Under the pieces are notes generated by a model. It made no database searches, was not told the origin of the DNA, and saw only the letters and a program-made list of their open reading frames with translations. The translations under genes were made by a program, and so were the position numbers. Below are positions 26,028 through 36,050 of a stretch of DNA of 64,000 bases, in pieces (the stretch's first letter is position 1; each line of letters begins with the position of its first letter). Source of the stretch: Maribellus sediminis (GTDB lineage Bacteria; Bacteroidota; Bacteroidia; Bacteroidales; Prolixibacteraceae); NCBI RefSeq assembly GCF_011799805.1, contig NZ_WXUB01000003.1:372001-436000 (forward strand). Reading direction: 5' to 3'.

Positions 26028-26765
26028 CTAATCAGTAATCTGTTCAACGCCATCAATCTCATAACTTCGGATTACTGCTTTGAGCGCTCCTACCTTCATC
26101 TCGAAAGTGATGTATACGGGTAGTTTTTTTTCTTTCGACATGTAAAACCTTATACCGTCGGAACGTTCCAGCACCTTGCCCTTTTCAACTGCCGGATTCA
26201 GCACATAACAATCAACTTTACCGATGTCGGTTTCAACAACTTCCTCACGCAGGTAGCGAACCGATACATCCGAAATTTTATCAGCGTTGATGGTTGGATA
26301 GGTTACTCCGTCGCCCGATACCATCTTGCCGACATCCTGACTGTGAACAAAATAGAAAAACACCGAAATAATATCCACCAGGTTTTCGGGAACCTTGCGG
26401 CCACCGCTTCGCTGGCTAAAAATCGAATCGTTGTCGTGGAAAAAGAAAGTTTCATTATAACGGCGGTAGTTTCCTTCTTTCACGCTTCTAATGGTTTTTA
26501 GCGGAAGGTGTGTTTCTGCATCCACGGTTGTTTCGTAAATGTCGTATACCCCGTAAAGTTTTTCAGCCAATCCGGTGGTACGCCCCAATACATGGTAATG
26601 TATGGCCGGGCGGCCTTCATAAACCGTATCGGTAACTGTTAGCTCTGCCTCGCCTCCTTTAAATAAGCCAAATTTCAAATTAAAACGAATGCGCTCTTCT
26701 TTGGCCGAAACGCCTTGCGCAAGAAAGAAGATTAGAAATGCTATCAGGAGTTTTTGTTTCATCAC
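26028..26765 (-). CDS. DUF3108 exported protein
   Basis: 245 residues with a signal peptide (LIFFLAQGVSAKE) and a beta-rich body: IRFNLKFGLFKGGEAELTV, YHVLGRTTGLAEKLYGVYDIYETTVDAETHLPLKTIRSVKEG and GIRFYMSKEKKLPVYITFEMKVGALKAVI, the pattern of DUF3108, a periplasmic family of unknown function with an LolA/LptA-like fold suspected. Its ATG overlaps the tsaB stop by four bases, so it is translated from the tsaB message. No function follows from that pairing. Confidence 0.8.
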   Translation of the reverse strand: MMKQKLLIAFLIFFLAQGVSAKEERIRFNLKFGLFKGGEAELTVTDTVYEGRPAIHYHVLGRTTGLAEKLYGVYDIYETTVDAETHLPLKTIRSVKEGNYRRYNETFFFHDNDSIFSQRSGGRKVPENLVDIISVFFYFVHSQDVGKMVSGDGVTYPTINADKISDVSVRYLREEVVETDIGKVDCYVLNPAVEKGKVLERSDGIRFYMSKEKKLPVYITFEMKVGALKAVIRSYEIDGVEQITD

Positions 26766-27472
26766 AGTACTTTATTTTTTGGGATGGTTGCTACAAAGTC
26801 TTTTAAGTAAAAAGGTTCGAAATAAGCAACGTTCTCAAATTCCCGCTTATTGTATTTGTTTTCAGCAAGTAGTTGCATAAACCGTGCCGATGTCCTCGAA
26901 GGCCCCTCAAATAAAGCATTAGCGTGGCTAATCTTCGATCGACATTTCTCAGCTCCGTTTCCAAAAAACAATATTTTATTATTTCCGAGTTGATCAGCAA
27001 ACGAATTTTCATCAATAATTTCAGCCGTCACAGGAGATATTGCATCACCGTTTGTATCGAAAAGCGCAGTGTAAACTTCCATCCGTCGTGCATCAATCAT
27101 AGGGCAAAACAACAGGCCACCATTGGCCGACACCGGATAAAACTCCTCTGCATGCAATGCAACATGATGCCCCATGGAATCAATCGATCCCACACTGATA
27201 AGCGGAATGTTCAGTCCGTAACACAAACCTTTGGCCACTGATACGCCAATGCGCAGCCCGGTATACGAGCCCGGCCCCTTGCTTACAGCAACAGCATCCA
27301 GATCTTTAAAACTGAAATTATTCGATTTGAACAGGTCTTCGATAAATACCGTGAGTAATTGTGAATGATTTAAACCCTCGGTACTTTCTTTCTCAAATAC
27401 GGTTTTACCGTCTTTTGCCAGTGTTACCGAGCATACCTCGGTTGAAGTTTCAATATTTAATATAACTGCCAT
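26762..27472 (-). CDS. tsaB: tRNA threonylcarbamoyladenosine biosynthesis protein TsaB
   Basis: TsaB is the scaffold partner of TsaD in making the t6A37 modification of ANN-decoding tRNAs. The 236-residue protein begins ILNIETSTEVCSVTLAKDG and has LNHSQLLTVFIEDLF and the diagnostic AVSKGPGSYTGLRIGVSVAKGLCYGL. As expected of TsaB, the metal-binding histidines of TsaD are lacking. It overlaps DUF3108 by four bases and lies 32 bases downstream of a carbamoyltransferase gene. A -7 box in that gap suggests its own promoter too. Confidence 0.95.
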   Translation of the reverse strand: MAVILNIETSTEVCSVTLAKDGKTVFEKESTEGLNHSQLLTVFIEDLFKSNNFSFKDLDAVAVSKGPGSYTGLRIGVSVAKGLCYGLNIPLISVGSIDSMGHHVALHAEEFYPVSANGGLLFCPMIDARRMEVYTALFDTNGDAISPVTAEIIDENSFADQLGNNKILFFGNGAEKCRSKISHANALFEGPSRTSARFMQLLAENKYNKREFENVAYFEPFYLKDFVATIPKNKVL

Positions 27473-27495
27473 AATTCTCTTTAAACAAAGTTCTG

Positions 27496-27503
27496 CAAAA
27501 ATA
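27496..27503 (-). promoter_or_regulatory. Candidate -7 box for tsaB
   Basis: The minus strand reads TATTTTTG, an exact TAnnTTTG match 24 bases before the tsaB ATG and just after the carbamoyltransferase stop. No -33 element is visible, so it is only a candidate for an internal promoter. Confidence 0.45.
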
Positions 27504-27504
27504 G

Positions 27505-29154
27505 TTAAAGCTGCACAATTTTTCCGTTAACGATCAAAGCATCAAGTTGCATTTTCTCGGCAGAGCGCTGTGCATCCTCTTCTGTGTGGACAACAGGCTC
27601 ACCACCTGCATTGAAAGAAGTGTTGATCAGTGCTCTCACCCGGTACTTTTCATCGAGGTAAGTCAGCAGGTCGAATAGAAAAGGATTTTCTTCGCGCTCA
27701 AATATGGTTTGAAAGCGTGCCGTTCCATCGGCATGAAGCACACCGGCCAGTTCCTGTTGGTGTTCAGGAAGCACCTTAAAATCGAGCAGCATAAATTTCG
27801 AAAGCGGATGAACAGTTGCCTCTCCGGTAAAATAACAGGTGTTCTTTTCGAGCGCAACTGGCGCCAGCGGCCGATACCACTCACGGTCTTTTTTCTCCAT
27901 GCTGATTTCTTTGGCAAGGGCTTTTGAATTGGCCAGCGCCAGAATACTTCGGTTACCGAGTGCACGCGGACCGGCTTCTCCGTATCCGTTGCAAACACCA
28001 ATTACCTTTTTGTGAACCAGTAATTCAGCGGTTTCGCGAATAACTTCCTGATCGTATTCTACCTCATAGTTCTCAATTCCCCAGTTGTTAAGGTACGTCG
28101 AATGTGGTTCAATTACACCATGTTTTTTCCACTCGGCAAATGCAGCTGCGCCAAGCGCCAGCCCGGAATCTTCGGTACAGGGCGGAATAAAAACCTCATC
28201 GAAAATAGTACTGTTGATGATTTCGGTATTGGCTACAATGTTTAGTGCCGAACCTCCGGTATAATAAAGTGTTTTGGCCCCGGTTTTATCCTGCAGGTTC
28301 TTCAGTTTTTCAAGTATTGCCTGTACAAAAACGTGTTGCAAGGTGGCTGCAATATCCTGGATAAAACGATCTTTCTGATTAAACGATTGCAGCTCAACGC
28401 CAAAATCCTGTTTTGCCCGGTGAAAAAATGTAGCAGTCTGGCCCCAGATATCCTGAAAGAAATTATGTTTACGCAACCACTCTTCCAGTTCAGGGCGATA
28501 CTTTCCCCAACCGGCAAAACCCATGAATTTTCCGGGAACAGCATTCTGATCCTTTAGTTTTGCTCCGATAATAGCAAAAACCAGGGCATTGGCATTGTAT
28601 AACGTAGAGTACGGTTTTAGATCCCAGTGGTGCTCCAGCCATTCAATTTTATTGTCGCTAAAACGGGCTGCCGAGAAATTGCTTAAGCTCGCTCCCCCAT
28701 CGAAATGCACCAGCAAACTGTTTTCTTTGAAATTGCCAAAAAACGGCAGGCACGAAAACATATGCGCCAGTTCGTGGTTCAAAACCCAGGCTTCCTTTTC
28801 CTTGCCAAACCACCAGCACCTTCCTTTTTCGAGGCCTGTTGCCAGTTTTTCATTTAGCGGTGCTTCAAACCGAACTACTCCGGTTGAAGAGAGAAAAGTG
28901 CGCCCAACCACGTTATCAACAAAAACCAGGTCGTAATCGTAACTTAGTTGTCTGCCTTCCTTTAAAATTTCCTTTAAATGCCGGTGAAGTGTATTATCGC
29001 GTTTCCTCCGCGAGATGCGTTCCTGTTGCAGAAAATGCTGCACTTTGCCGTTTTGCATAATGGCCAGGTTGTGATCGTGCACATAAAAGGGGTGCTCGTA
29101 ATCAAAACGATCCTGGATTCCGTAGATAGCCAACGTTGCCCGGTTTTTATCCAT
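27505..29154 (-). CDS. NodU/CmcH-family carbamoyltransferase
   Basis: The family moves a carbamoyl group from carbamoyl phosphate to hydroxyls of sugars or small molecules through an adenylate intermediate. The N-terminal Kae1/TsaD-like domain shows HDHNLAIMQNGKVQHFLQQERISRRKRD and the metal-site NHELAHMFSCLPF; the C-terminal domain shows GEAGPRALGNRSILA and LINTSFNAGGEPVV. I take the ATG at 29154 (MDKNRATLAIYG, 549 residues), which overlaps the DUF6427 stop by one base; a 22-codon extension upstream lies wholly inside that gene. The acceptor is unknown; an envelope glycan or secondary metabolite is possible. Confidence 0.85.
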   Translation of the reverse strand: MDKNRATLAIYGIQDRFDYEHPFYVHDHNLAIMQNGKVQHFLQQERISRRKRDNTLHRHLKEILKEGRQLSYDYDLVFVDNVVGRTFLSSTGVVRFEAPLNEKLATGLEKGRCWWFGKEKEAWVLNHELAHMFSCLPFFGNFKENSLLVHFDGGASLSNFSAARFSDNKIEWLEHHWDLKPYSTLYNANALVFAIIGAKLKDQNAVPGKFMGFAGWGKYRPELEEWLRKHNFFQDIWGQTATFFHRAKQDFGVELQSFNQKDRFIQDIAATLQHVFVQAILEKLKNLQDKTGAKTLYYTGGSALNIVANTEIINSTIFDEVFIPPCTEDSGLALGAAAFAEWKKHGVIEPHSTYLNNWGIENYEVEYDQEVIRETAELLVHKKVIGVCNGYGEAGPRALGNRSILALANSKALAKEISMEKKDREWYRPLAPVALEKNTCYFTGEATVHPLSKFMLLDFKVLPEHQQELAGVLHADGTARFQTIFEREENPFLFDLLTYLDEKYRVRALINTSFNAGGEPVVHTEEDAQRSAEKMQLDALIVNGKIVQL

Positions 29155-30140
29155 TAGCCCAGAAATTGCATAACGATGACAACAGTAAGCAAGAGTGCAA
29201 AAAACAATTCGCCTAACCACTTGCTTTTAAGAAAAACAAAGAAGTTAGAAAGCAAAAAGGTAACAGGGATGGCAGCAATGATCAGCATTTCCTGCGATGT
29301 TGCAGGGATGAAAATATAACTGATTATCGAAAAAATAAAGATGTAGAAAAACACCGTAAAATATTTTCTGGAGCTCACTTTTTTACTGTCGTAATGAGCC
29401 ACAATATCAATACTGGCCAATACTGTAAACAAAACCAGGATTCCGAGGTAGATCTGCAAAAACAAATTCCCTTTGAGTGTGCTTACCGAACCGGTTATGG
29501 TCTGAACGATAACCTCGTTGATCAGATCAATCTGATCGGTATAAAAATAATAACTGTACGCAAAAGCAAAGGGTAGCAGAAACGCAATAATGAGAATTAC
29601 AAATTCGCGCCAGCCGGTAGCTCGTCCCAATACAAATACTCCAACGATAAAAGCCGGAACAACCGCAAACAAATTCAGGTAAAACAGTGCACCAACTCCC
29701 AGCAGAAATCCCACATCGAAAACCACAGTGTAGGCTTTTGCGATATCGAAAATTCCGAATAAACGAAAGATGGCCAGCAATAAAAATATGGCGGCAAAAT
29801 ACACCGGGTGCAGGCTGTGCATACTCGTTAGTCCGCCAACAATCAAAACAAATAAAATGGCCGGAAGGCGTGTGCGAATGCGAATAAACTGGTAGCGCAC
29901 AATGATCATTTCTATCAGCACAGCCAGGATCACCACAAACACAGCCGACAAGATCACACTGAGCAAAGGCAAGTCGCCAATCCATCGGTTGATGGCGGCA
30001 TACAAAACATTTTTCGCCTCGCCGGGTGAATAAGAATAGGTAAACGGGGCAAATATTTTCCCGGCCCAGAATGCCAGTACGGCTATGGGAATAAAAAATA
30101 AGTTACTAAGGTTGTTCGACTTTAATATTCTTAAAATCAT
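29154..30140 (-). CDS. DUF6427-type polytopic membrane protein
   Basis: 328 residues with about nine to ten hydrophobic helices, starting ILRILKSNNLSNLFFIPI and containing INRWIGDLPLLSVILSAVFVVILAVLIEMIIVRY, the look of the Bacteroidota DUF6427 family. It lies three bases after purD and overlaps the carbamoyltransferase start by one base, so the three are co-translated. The hydrophobic pattern is reminiscent of polyprenyl-sugar-using membrane enzymes, and the DUF2723 protein upstream is of that type, but no catalytic motif is visible. Confidence 0.75.
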   Translation of the reverse strand: MILRILKSNNLSNLFFIPIAVLAFWAGKIFAPFTYSYSPGEAKNVLYAAINRWIGDLPLLSVILSAVFVVILAVLIEMIIVRYQFIRIRTRLPAILFVLIVGGLTSMHSLHPVYFAAIFLLLAIFRLFGIFDIAKAYTVVFDVGFLLGVGALFYLNLFAVVPAFIVGVFVLGRATGWREFVILIIAFLLPFAFAYSYYFYTDQIDLINEVIVQTITGSVSTLKGNLFLQIYLGILVLFTVLASIDIVAHYDSKKVSSRKYFTVFFYIFIFSIISYIFIPATSQEMLIIAAIPVTFLLSNFFVFLKSKWLGELFFALLLTVVIVMQFLG

Positions 30141-30143
30141 GCA

Positions 30144-31412
30144 TTATAAATCGAAGCCCAGATCTTTCCTGTAGTATTTGCCGTCGAAATTTATCAGTTC
30201 CGCATTTTTATAGGATGTTGCCAGGGCTTGTTTCATATTTTCGCCATACGAGCTTACCGAAATTACACGACCGCCTGCAGTAACAACTTCTCCGTTACTG
30301 GTGTCGGTTCCGGCATGGAATACAATACTGCCGTCCACATTTTCGGTTCCGGAAATTACTTTTCCTTTCTCGTAATCTCCCGGATAACCACCCGAAACCA
30401 GCATAACGGTAACTGCAGTTCGCTCATCAATTTCAAGTGATTTTTCTCCGAGCGTACCATCGGCAGCGCCTTCAAGTAAATCAACAAAATCAGATTTAAC
30501 ACGCAACATTACTGCTTCGGTTTCCGGATCGCCCATGCGAACATTATACTCGATAACGTAAGGATCGTTGTTTACATTGATCAGACCAAAAAACACAAAT
30601 CCATTGTATTCGATGTTGTCTTTTTGAAGACCTGTGATAGTAGGTTGAATGATCTGCTTTTCAACTTTCTCCATAAACACCTTGTCGGCAAACGGAACCG
30701 GGGTAATTGCTCCCATCCCGCCCGTATTCAGGCCGGTATCTCCTTCTCCAATTCGTTTGTAGTCTTTGGCTTCGGGCAATATTTTATAATCTTTACCATC
30801 GGTAATCACAAACACCGAAACCTCAACTCCGCTCAGGAATTCTTCGATAACAACTTTACTACTCGCTGCACCAAATTGTCCTCCCAGCATTTCTTTTAAC
30901 GATGCCTGTGCCTCTTCGAGCGATGAAATGATCAGCACTCCTTTTCCGGCTGCAAGACCATCCGCCTTCAAAACATAAGGAGCCTGCATGGTTTGCAAAA
31001 ATGCCAAACCTTCTTCCAGGTTGTCAGAAGTTACGGTAAAATATTTTGCCGTTGGAATGTTGTGACGCGCCATAAAAGCTTTGGCAAAGTCCTTACTACC
31101 TTCGAGCTCGGCTCCGGCTTTTTTCGGGCCAACCACTTTCACATCCTTCAACTCGGGATCGGCAGCAAATTTATCGTGTAATCCTTCTACCAGGGGTACT
31201 TCAGGACCAACCAGCATCAGATCGATTTCGTTCTCCAGAACCAGTGATTTTATTTTTTCGAAATCGGAAACTCCTGCCGAAAGATTAGTGCCAAGACTTG
31301 CAGTTCCCGCATTTCCCGGTGCAAAAAACAACTTTTCAACCTTATTGCTTTGTTTGATTTTCCATCCCAGTGCGTGCTCTCTACCTCCCGAGCCAATGAT
31401 CAAAATATTCAT
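30144..31412 (-). CDS. purD: Phosphoribosylamine-glycine ligase
   Basis: PurD joins glycine to phosphoribosylamine with ATP, the second step of purine synthesis. The 422-residue protein starts [18 protein letters not shown] and has the ATP-grasp features [53 protein letters not shown] and [17 protein letters not shown]. All are intact. It lies 24 bases downstream of the DUF2723 gene and three bases upstream of DUF6427, so purine synthesis is transcriptionally tied to membrane genes here. Confidence 0.97.
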   Translation of the reverse strand: MNILIIGSGGREHALGWKIKQSNKVEKLFFAPGNAGTASLGTNLSAGVSDFEKIKSLVLENEIDLMLVGPEVPLVEGLHDKFAADPELKDVKVVGPKKAGAELEGSKDFAKAFMARHNIPTAKYFTVTSDNLEEGLAFLQTMQAPYVLKADGLAAGKGVLIISSLEEAQASLKEMLGGQFGAASSKVVIEEFLSGVEVSVFVITDGKDYKILPEAKDYKRIGEGDTGLNTGGMGAITPVPFADKVFMEKVEKQIIQPTITGLQKDNIEYNGFVFFGLINVNNDPYVIEYNVRMGDPETEAVMLRVKSDFVDLLEGAADGTLGEKSLEIDERTAVTVMLVSGGYPGDYEKGKVISGTENVDGSIVFHAGTDTSNGEVVTAGGRVISVSSYGENMKQALATSYKNAELINFDGKYYRKDLGFDL

Positions 31413-31436
31413 GTTAATCTTCTTTTCAATTATAAA

Positions 31437-34400
31437 TTAGCTGTTTCTGAAGCGTTCGAAATAGGACTGCAATGTTTGCCCGATTTTTTCTGAAAGCTCA
31501 GCATCGCCTGCTTTCTGAGCAATTTGCTGAAGCCTTTGCATATAAAACATATTTCGTTGAATTTCTTCGTTAACACCTGCAGAATTAAATACACGTGCAT
31601 CGAGCGAGAAGTAATAATTCAATTCGTCGTCGAAATTCGAATACGCTGTTTCTATCATGGCAACGGCCTTGTCGTTTGCACCGGCTCCAACATAATTATC
31701 TGCGAGTTGAAGTGCGAAATATTCGTAAGGAACCACCTCGCTAGGGATGAGTTCGACACAACGATCGAGAACAGCAACAGCTGAATCCTTCTTGTTTTCT
31801 TCGATTAAAGCAGCGGCCAAACGATTGAAGGTGTTGCGAATGTTGGTCATCATCCTCGCGTTGTTTTCGTCGATATATACATCAGGCTCATTCATGCGTC
31901 CCCAATCGAATTTGTTCATCAGGTTATCGTACATGATGCCGGTGGCCACACGGCCAAACTTCAGTTGTTGCGGATTACTATCAGATTTTATCGGAACAAG
32001 ACGGTAAGCAAAACCTTCAACCTGGAAATAATCGGTCAGGTTAAGGTACTTACTGCTGCCCACGGTGATTGCCCAGTAAATCGGACGTTCCCAGTTGTTG
32101 TTGGCCAACAGATCGAGGATCATCATTTCGTCTTTCGAAAGCGCACTTTTTCCTGACAGGTCGATCACAATCTCATCAACAATTTTATCGTAATCTTCAG
32201 GCGGAACAACTTTATTGCGGATCACCGCTTCTTTATCTACTTTAAAGTGAATCTTCTTCTTGGGAATATAAGCTGCGTCGCCGGCCTGCTGCAACTTGGT
32301 AGCCGGATTATCATCCGAGATAAAATCAACAGCTTCTTTCAGACCCACATAATCGCGTCTTATTCTTGGATTATCCATCACATATACCGCATCGCGCGTT
32401 CCCAGTCGGTACTGGTCGGTTGACATTGAAAACGGTACCGGTTCCGATTCGTAAGACTGACGTTTCATTTGGTCGATGTACCAGTCGGTTTGCAGGTAAC
32501 TGAGGTTACACACGCGTACATCGGTTCGCACACCTTCCACTTCCTGGTTGTACCACAGCGGGAAAGTGTCGTTATCGCCATTGGTGAAAATAATACCGTT
32601 TGGCGCACATGTTTTCAGATAATTCGCACCAAAATCGCGTGCGGTATATCGTCCCGATCGGTCGTGGTCGTCCCAGTTTTGGGCTGCCATAATTCCGGGA
32701 ACCAACACCAGTGTAACAACTCCAGCAATGCCTGCAGACAGGGTATCGGGAATGAATTTTTTCAGGAATTCGGAAATCGCCATTACTCCCAGACCAATCC
32801 AGATGGCAAATGCATAGAACGAGCCGGCATAGGCATAATCGCGCTCGCGTGGCTGGTGCGGATACTGGTTCAGGTAAATAACAATGGCCAACCCGGTAAG
32901 TACAAAAAGCAGGAAAACCACCCACAATCCTTTTTTGCCTTCTTTACCACGGTTGTACTGGAAGAAAATTCCAAGCAATCCGAGCAGGAATGGCAGGAAA
33001 TAATAGGTGTTGTGTGCTTTATTATTGGCCAGACTTGGTGGCAAAGCATCCTGGTTGCCTAAAAGTGCGTTGTCAATAAATTTCACTCCGCTTATCCAGT
33101 TGCCATGCAGCACATCGCCGTGTCCCTGAATATCGTTCTGACGCCCAACAAAGTTCCACATAAAATAGCGCCAGTACATCCAGTTCACCTGGTAGCGGAA
33201 AAAGAATTTCAAGTTTTCGCCAAAGGTTGGCTTGATGATTGTTTCCGTTTCGCCGCGTTCGTTACGGTACTGAATTCGGGTTCCTTCGATACCCGCCCAC
33301 TGTTGATAATCCTGTTCATGCTGAGGATCCATCGAGCTCCACATACGCGGAAAAACCGTGGTAAAACGCTCGTCGTAATTGGCTTTGTAACGGTTGTAGG
33401 TCACCACGTATTTACCATCGATTTGCGAATAGATCGCCTTACCTTCTGAAAAACGGTTACCAACTTGAAGCGGTGAATTATAATACTGACCACTGAACAA
33501 TGGACGTTCTCCGTATTGCTCGCGGTTCAAATAACTCAAAAGGGAAAATGCGTTGTTAGGACTGTTTTGATCCATTGGCGGTTGAGCCTGCGACCGAATC
33601 ATAATAATGGCAAACGACGAATAACCTATAAGAATAGCTGATACCGCAAGAATCACGGTATTCAGCACCACTTTCTGTTTTTTGTAAGTCCAGTAAATTC
33701 CGTAAGTCAGCGCGGCAACTACCAAAACAATGTAGAAATACATTCCCGAATCAAAGGGTAGTCCGAAGGTATTTACAAATACCAGTTCAAACCACGACGC
33801 AACGGTTACCACTCCCGGAATAATACCGTACATAATGCTTCCGAGAACGCCAACAGAAATAATCAAGGCCCAGATAATTCCCTTTCGTGTAACTTCGTAT
33901 TTTCTGAAATAATACACAAAAACAATGGCCGGGATCGCAAGCAGGTTCAACAAGTGAACACCAATTGACAGCCCGACGATGTAGGCGATAAAAATTAGCC
34001 AGCGATTGGCATAAGGTTCATCAGCAACATCTTCCCATTTTAAAATGGCCCAGAAAACCAGTGCCGTCAACAGCGACGAACTGGCGTACACTTCGCCTTC
34101 AACAGCCGAGAACCAAAAGGTGTCGGAGAAAGTGTAGGCAAGTGCACCTGCCAAACCACTGGTAATCACTGCAATACTCTGACCCTGAGTCATTTCTTCG
34201 CCATTTTGAGTGAGCACTTTTCTTGCGAGGTGAGTTACTGTCCAAAACAGGAACATGATGGTGAACGCACTGGCGAGCGCCGACATAATATTCACCAATT
34301 TAGCTGCATTTTCAGGGCCACCGAATAAGGTAAACATCCGGCCAACAATCATAAAAATAGGTGCACCCGGAGGATGTCCTACTTCAAATTTGAATGCAGT

Positions 34401-34523
34401 TGTGATAAACTCGCCACAGTCCCAGAAACTTACAGTTGGCTCAATGGTCATCAGATAAACAACAGCGGCAATGGCAAAACTAACCCAGCCAAATACGTTG
34501 TTAAACAGTTTGTATTGCTTCAT
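31437..34523 (-). CDS. DUF2723 membrane protein, probable protein O-glycosyltransferase-like
   Basis: 1028 residues. The N-terminal half has about a dozen membrane helices, with the first loop reading TIEPTVSFWDCGEFITTAFKFEVGHPPGAPIF, the acidic and histidine signature of DUF2723 proteins, relatives of GT-C protein mannosyltransferases that use lipid-linked sugars. The C-terminal 400 residues form a soluble, helical, probably periplasmic domain ending in TPR-like repeats (IETAYSNFDDELNYYF). In Bacteroidota such proteins are suspected in O-glycosylation of exported proteins. It is the first gene of the purD operon. The activity is inferred from family only. Confidence 0.85.
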   Translation of the reverse strand: MKQYKLFNNVFGWVSFAIAAVVYLMTIEPTVSFWDCGEFITTAFKFEVGHPPGAPIFMIVGRMFTLFGGPENAAKLVNIMSALASAFTIMFLFWTVTHLARKVLTQNGEEMTQGQSIAVITSGLAGALAYTFSDTFWFSAVEGEVYASSSLLTALVFWAILKWEDVADEPYANRWLIFIAYIVGLSIGVHLLNLLAIPAIVFVYYFRKYEVTRKGIIWALIISVGVLGSIMYGIIPGVVTVASWFELVFVNTFGLPFDSGMYFYIVLVVAALTYGIYWTYKKQKVVLNTVILAVSAILIGYSSFAIIMIRSQAQPPMDQNSPNNAFSLLSYLNREQYGERPLFSGQYYNSPLQVGNRFSEGKAIYSQIDGKYVVTYNRYKANYDERFTTVFPRMWSSMDPQHEQDYQQWAGIEGTRIQYRNERGETETIIKPTFGENLKFFFRYQVNWMYWRYFMWNFVGRQNDIQGHGDVLHGNWISGVKFIDNALLGNQDALPPSLANNKAHNTYYFLPFLLGLLGIFFQYNRGKEGKKGLWVVFLLFVLTGLAIVIYLNQYPHQPRERDYAYAGSFYAFAIWIGLGVMAISEFLKKFIPDTLSAGIAGVVTLVLVPGIMAAQNWDDHDRSGRYTARDFGANYLKTCAPNGIIFTNGDNDTFPLWYNQEVEGVRTDVRVCNLSYLQTDWYIDQMKRQSYESEPVPFSMSTDQYRLGTRDAVYVMDNPRIRRDYVGLKEAVDFISDDNPATKLQQAGDAAYIPKKKIHFKVDKEAVIRNKVVPPEDYDKIVDEIVIDLSGKSALSKDEMMILDLLANNNWERPIYWAITVGSSKYLNLTDYFQVEGFAYRLVPIKSDSNPQQLKFGRVATGIMYDNLMNKFDWGRMNEPDVYIDENNARMMTNIRNTFNRLAAALIEENKKDSAVAVLDRCVELIPSEVVPYEYFALQLADNYVGAGANDKAVAMIETAYSNFDDELNYYFSLDARVFNSAGVNEEIQRNMFYMQRLQQIAQKAGDAELSEKIGQTLQSYFERFRNS

Positions 34524-34629
34524 TTTTTAATGTTTTCAGAAAGCGTAAAGAAATGCTAAATATTTAACAGTTGCGAAGATAAGGCTTTTGATGAAAAGAG
34601 CTAAGCCTTGGTTTTATTTTAAACTTAAT

Positions 34630-35379
34630 TCACAGCAACATAATTCCGGAAACCATTCTGCCGGTATCTGCTCCATCACGACGGGCTGAATAATATTTCT
34701 GTTCATATTCAAACGAACATTCTGCAAGCACTTCAATATTGCTGTTTTGTAAACCACATTCAAGCAAAATCAGACGGTTGGCTTCCCAAAGATTGAAGTG
34801 ATAGTTCCCCAAACTGTTCAGGTGAAGCGTTTGAGCGGCGTTGGGAATTGCATTTTGCGCTGCTGTTACCACCTCATTTCCTACTTCGTAAACTTCCGGA
34901 CCAATCGACGGGCCAATTGCTGCCAGGATATCCGCGGGATTTGAAGCATAATCAGCTGTCATTTTTGATATGGCGTTGGCTACAATTTTACCAACTGTTC
35001 CGCGCCAGCCGGCATGAACAGCCGCAACCACTTTTTTTACCGGATCGAACAACAGTACCGGCACACAGTCGGCAGTTTGAACACATAAACACAGCCCTTT
35101 TTTATCGCTTACCAAAGCATCGGTTTCCGATATTTCGGTTTCAGGAATGTCGTCAATACAGCAAACCGTGGAAGTATGCGTTTGCCGCGGAAATACCAGC
35201 TTATCGGTTTCGATACCCAAATGCCGGCTCAGCTCTTCGCGGTTTGATTGGTAGCCATTCTCCTCATCACCAGTAAATCGTGCTTTCGCGCTCGTTAAAC
35301 TTTGTTTGCTTGTGGTAAATGCTTCAATTTCGGGATGAGCTTCAAAAATCCGGTATCGGATAAAATTGTTATTAGCCAT
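34630..35379 (-). CDS. pgeF: Peptidoglycan editing factor PgeF (YfiH/DUF152)
   Basis: PgeF removes wrongly built cell-wall precursors (an L-Ala/L-Ser proofreading role shown for E. coli YfiH); older annotation calls it a polyphenol oxidase. The zinc-site motifs are all present: FPRQTHTSTV, CLCVQTADCVPVLLFDP and AAVHAGWRGTVGKI. I take the ATG at 35379 (MANNNFIRYRIFEA, 249 residues) in place of a frame 19 codons longer that runs deeper into the regulator gene; even so it overlaps the regulator stop by eight bases. It is therefore probably translated from the Crp/Fnr gene's message. Confidence 0.9.
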   Translation of the reverse strand: MANNNFIRYRIFEAHPEIEAFTTSKQSLTSAKARFTGDEENGYQSNREELSRHLGIETDKLVFPRQTHTSTVCCIDDIPETEISETDALVSDKKGLCLCVQTADCVPVLLFDPVKKVVAAVHAGWRGTVGKIVANAISKMTADYASNPADILAAIGPSIGPEVYEVGNEVVTAAQNAIPNAAQTLHLNSLGNYHFNLWEANRLILLECGLQNSNIEVLAECSFEYEQKYYSARRDGADTGRMVSGIMLL

Positions 35380-36049
35380 TTCTAAGTAATTCGTTGAGTG
35401 CATTTTTATCGAGGAGGGTAACTGTTTTCTTTTCAATTTTAATAAAACCCTCGGCCTGCATGCCGCCTAGCACCCGTGCCAGCGACGGGCGTGTTACCCC
35501 AAACAAATCGGCCAGTTGTTGCTGTGTATTTTTAAGCTCGAACGAGTGATAGCGGTCACCTACCTGTTGTAAAAGAAAATGCGCCACTTTTTCCCTGATC
35601 GTTTTAAAACTCAGAAAATTCAACTTCTGAGAAAGAAACTGCGCCCTCGAAGAAATGCTGTTCAGGTAATTGCGCAACAACAGCGTATTTAGCTGCAATA
35701 TTTTTAGAAACTCGGGGACAGGAATAGCAAGTACACTTGCCTTTTTATTGGCAGTAACCGTAACCGGGTAGCGATTTTCTTTACCAAACAGAAAGGCTGC
35801 CGCCAACGGTTTGGGTGCTTCAATATCTTCAATTTTCACTGTTTTTCCCGAATAATCGATCATTTCGCCCCGCACGCTTCCTGCCATTACAATCAGCAGA
35901 TCCTGCACGGTATCGCCGGCAAAAACCACTACCTCATCTTTTTGAAATTTCCTGACCTGGTAATGAATCTGCCCCAGTAAATTTCTGGTTTCATCCTCAG
36001 AAATGCCCCTGAAAACCGGACATTGATTCAATAATGAATAATCTATCAT
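35372..36049 (-). CDS. Crp/Fnr-family regulator, probable HcpR-like activator of hcp
   Basis: 225 residues: a cyclic-nucleotide-binding-fold sensor (about 20-120, FQKDEVVVFAGDTVQDLLIVMAGSV), a long dimer helix and a Crp-type winged helix (about 150-215, TQQQLADLFGVTRPSLARVLGGMQAEGFI). There is no N-terminal Fnr cysteine cluster, so an iron-sulfur sensor of the Fnr kind is unlikely. HcpR proteins sense NO stress and switch on hcp; divergence from the ferredoxin-hcp operon and a TTGTAAC-type dyad between them fit this role. The dyad begins two bases before its own start codon, so autoregulation is likely. Confidence 0.85.
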   Translation of the reverse strand: MIDYSLLNQCPVFRGISEDETRNLLGQIHYQVRKFQKDEVVVFAGDTVQDLLIVMAGSVRGEMIDYSGKTVKIEDIEAPKPLAAAFLFGKENRYPVTVTANKKASVLAIPVPEFLKILQLNTLLLRNYLNSISSRAQFLSQKLNFLSFKTIREKVAHFLLQQVGDRYHSFELKNTQQQLADLFGVTRPSLARVLGGMQAEGFIKIEKKTVTLLDKNALNELLRNG

Positions 36050-36050
36050 T

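Noticed and set aside
32469-33062. A 197-codon plus-strand frame inside the DUF2723 gene
   Set aside because: It is antisense to a well-supported 1028-codon gene and has no domain or start signal.
34581-34609. AAGGCTT/AAGCCTT inverted repeat upstream of the DUF2723 gene, considered as a terminator of the regulator-pgeF transcript
   Set aside because: The T-run follows only on the plus strand, where no gene ends; for the minus strand there is no T-run, and it lies downstream of nothing that needs ending in that direction.
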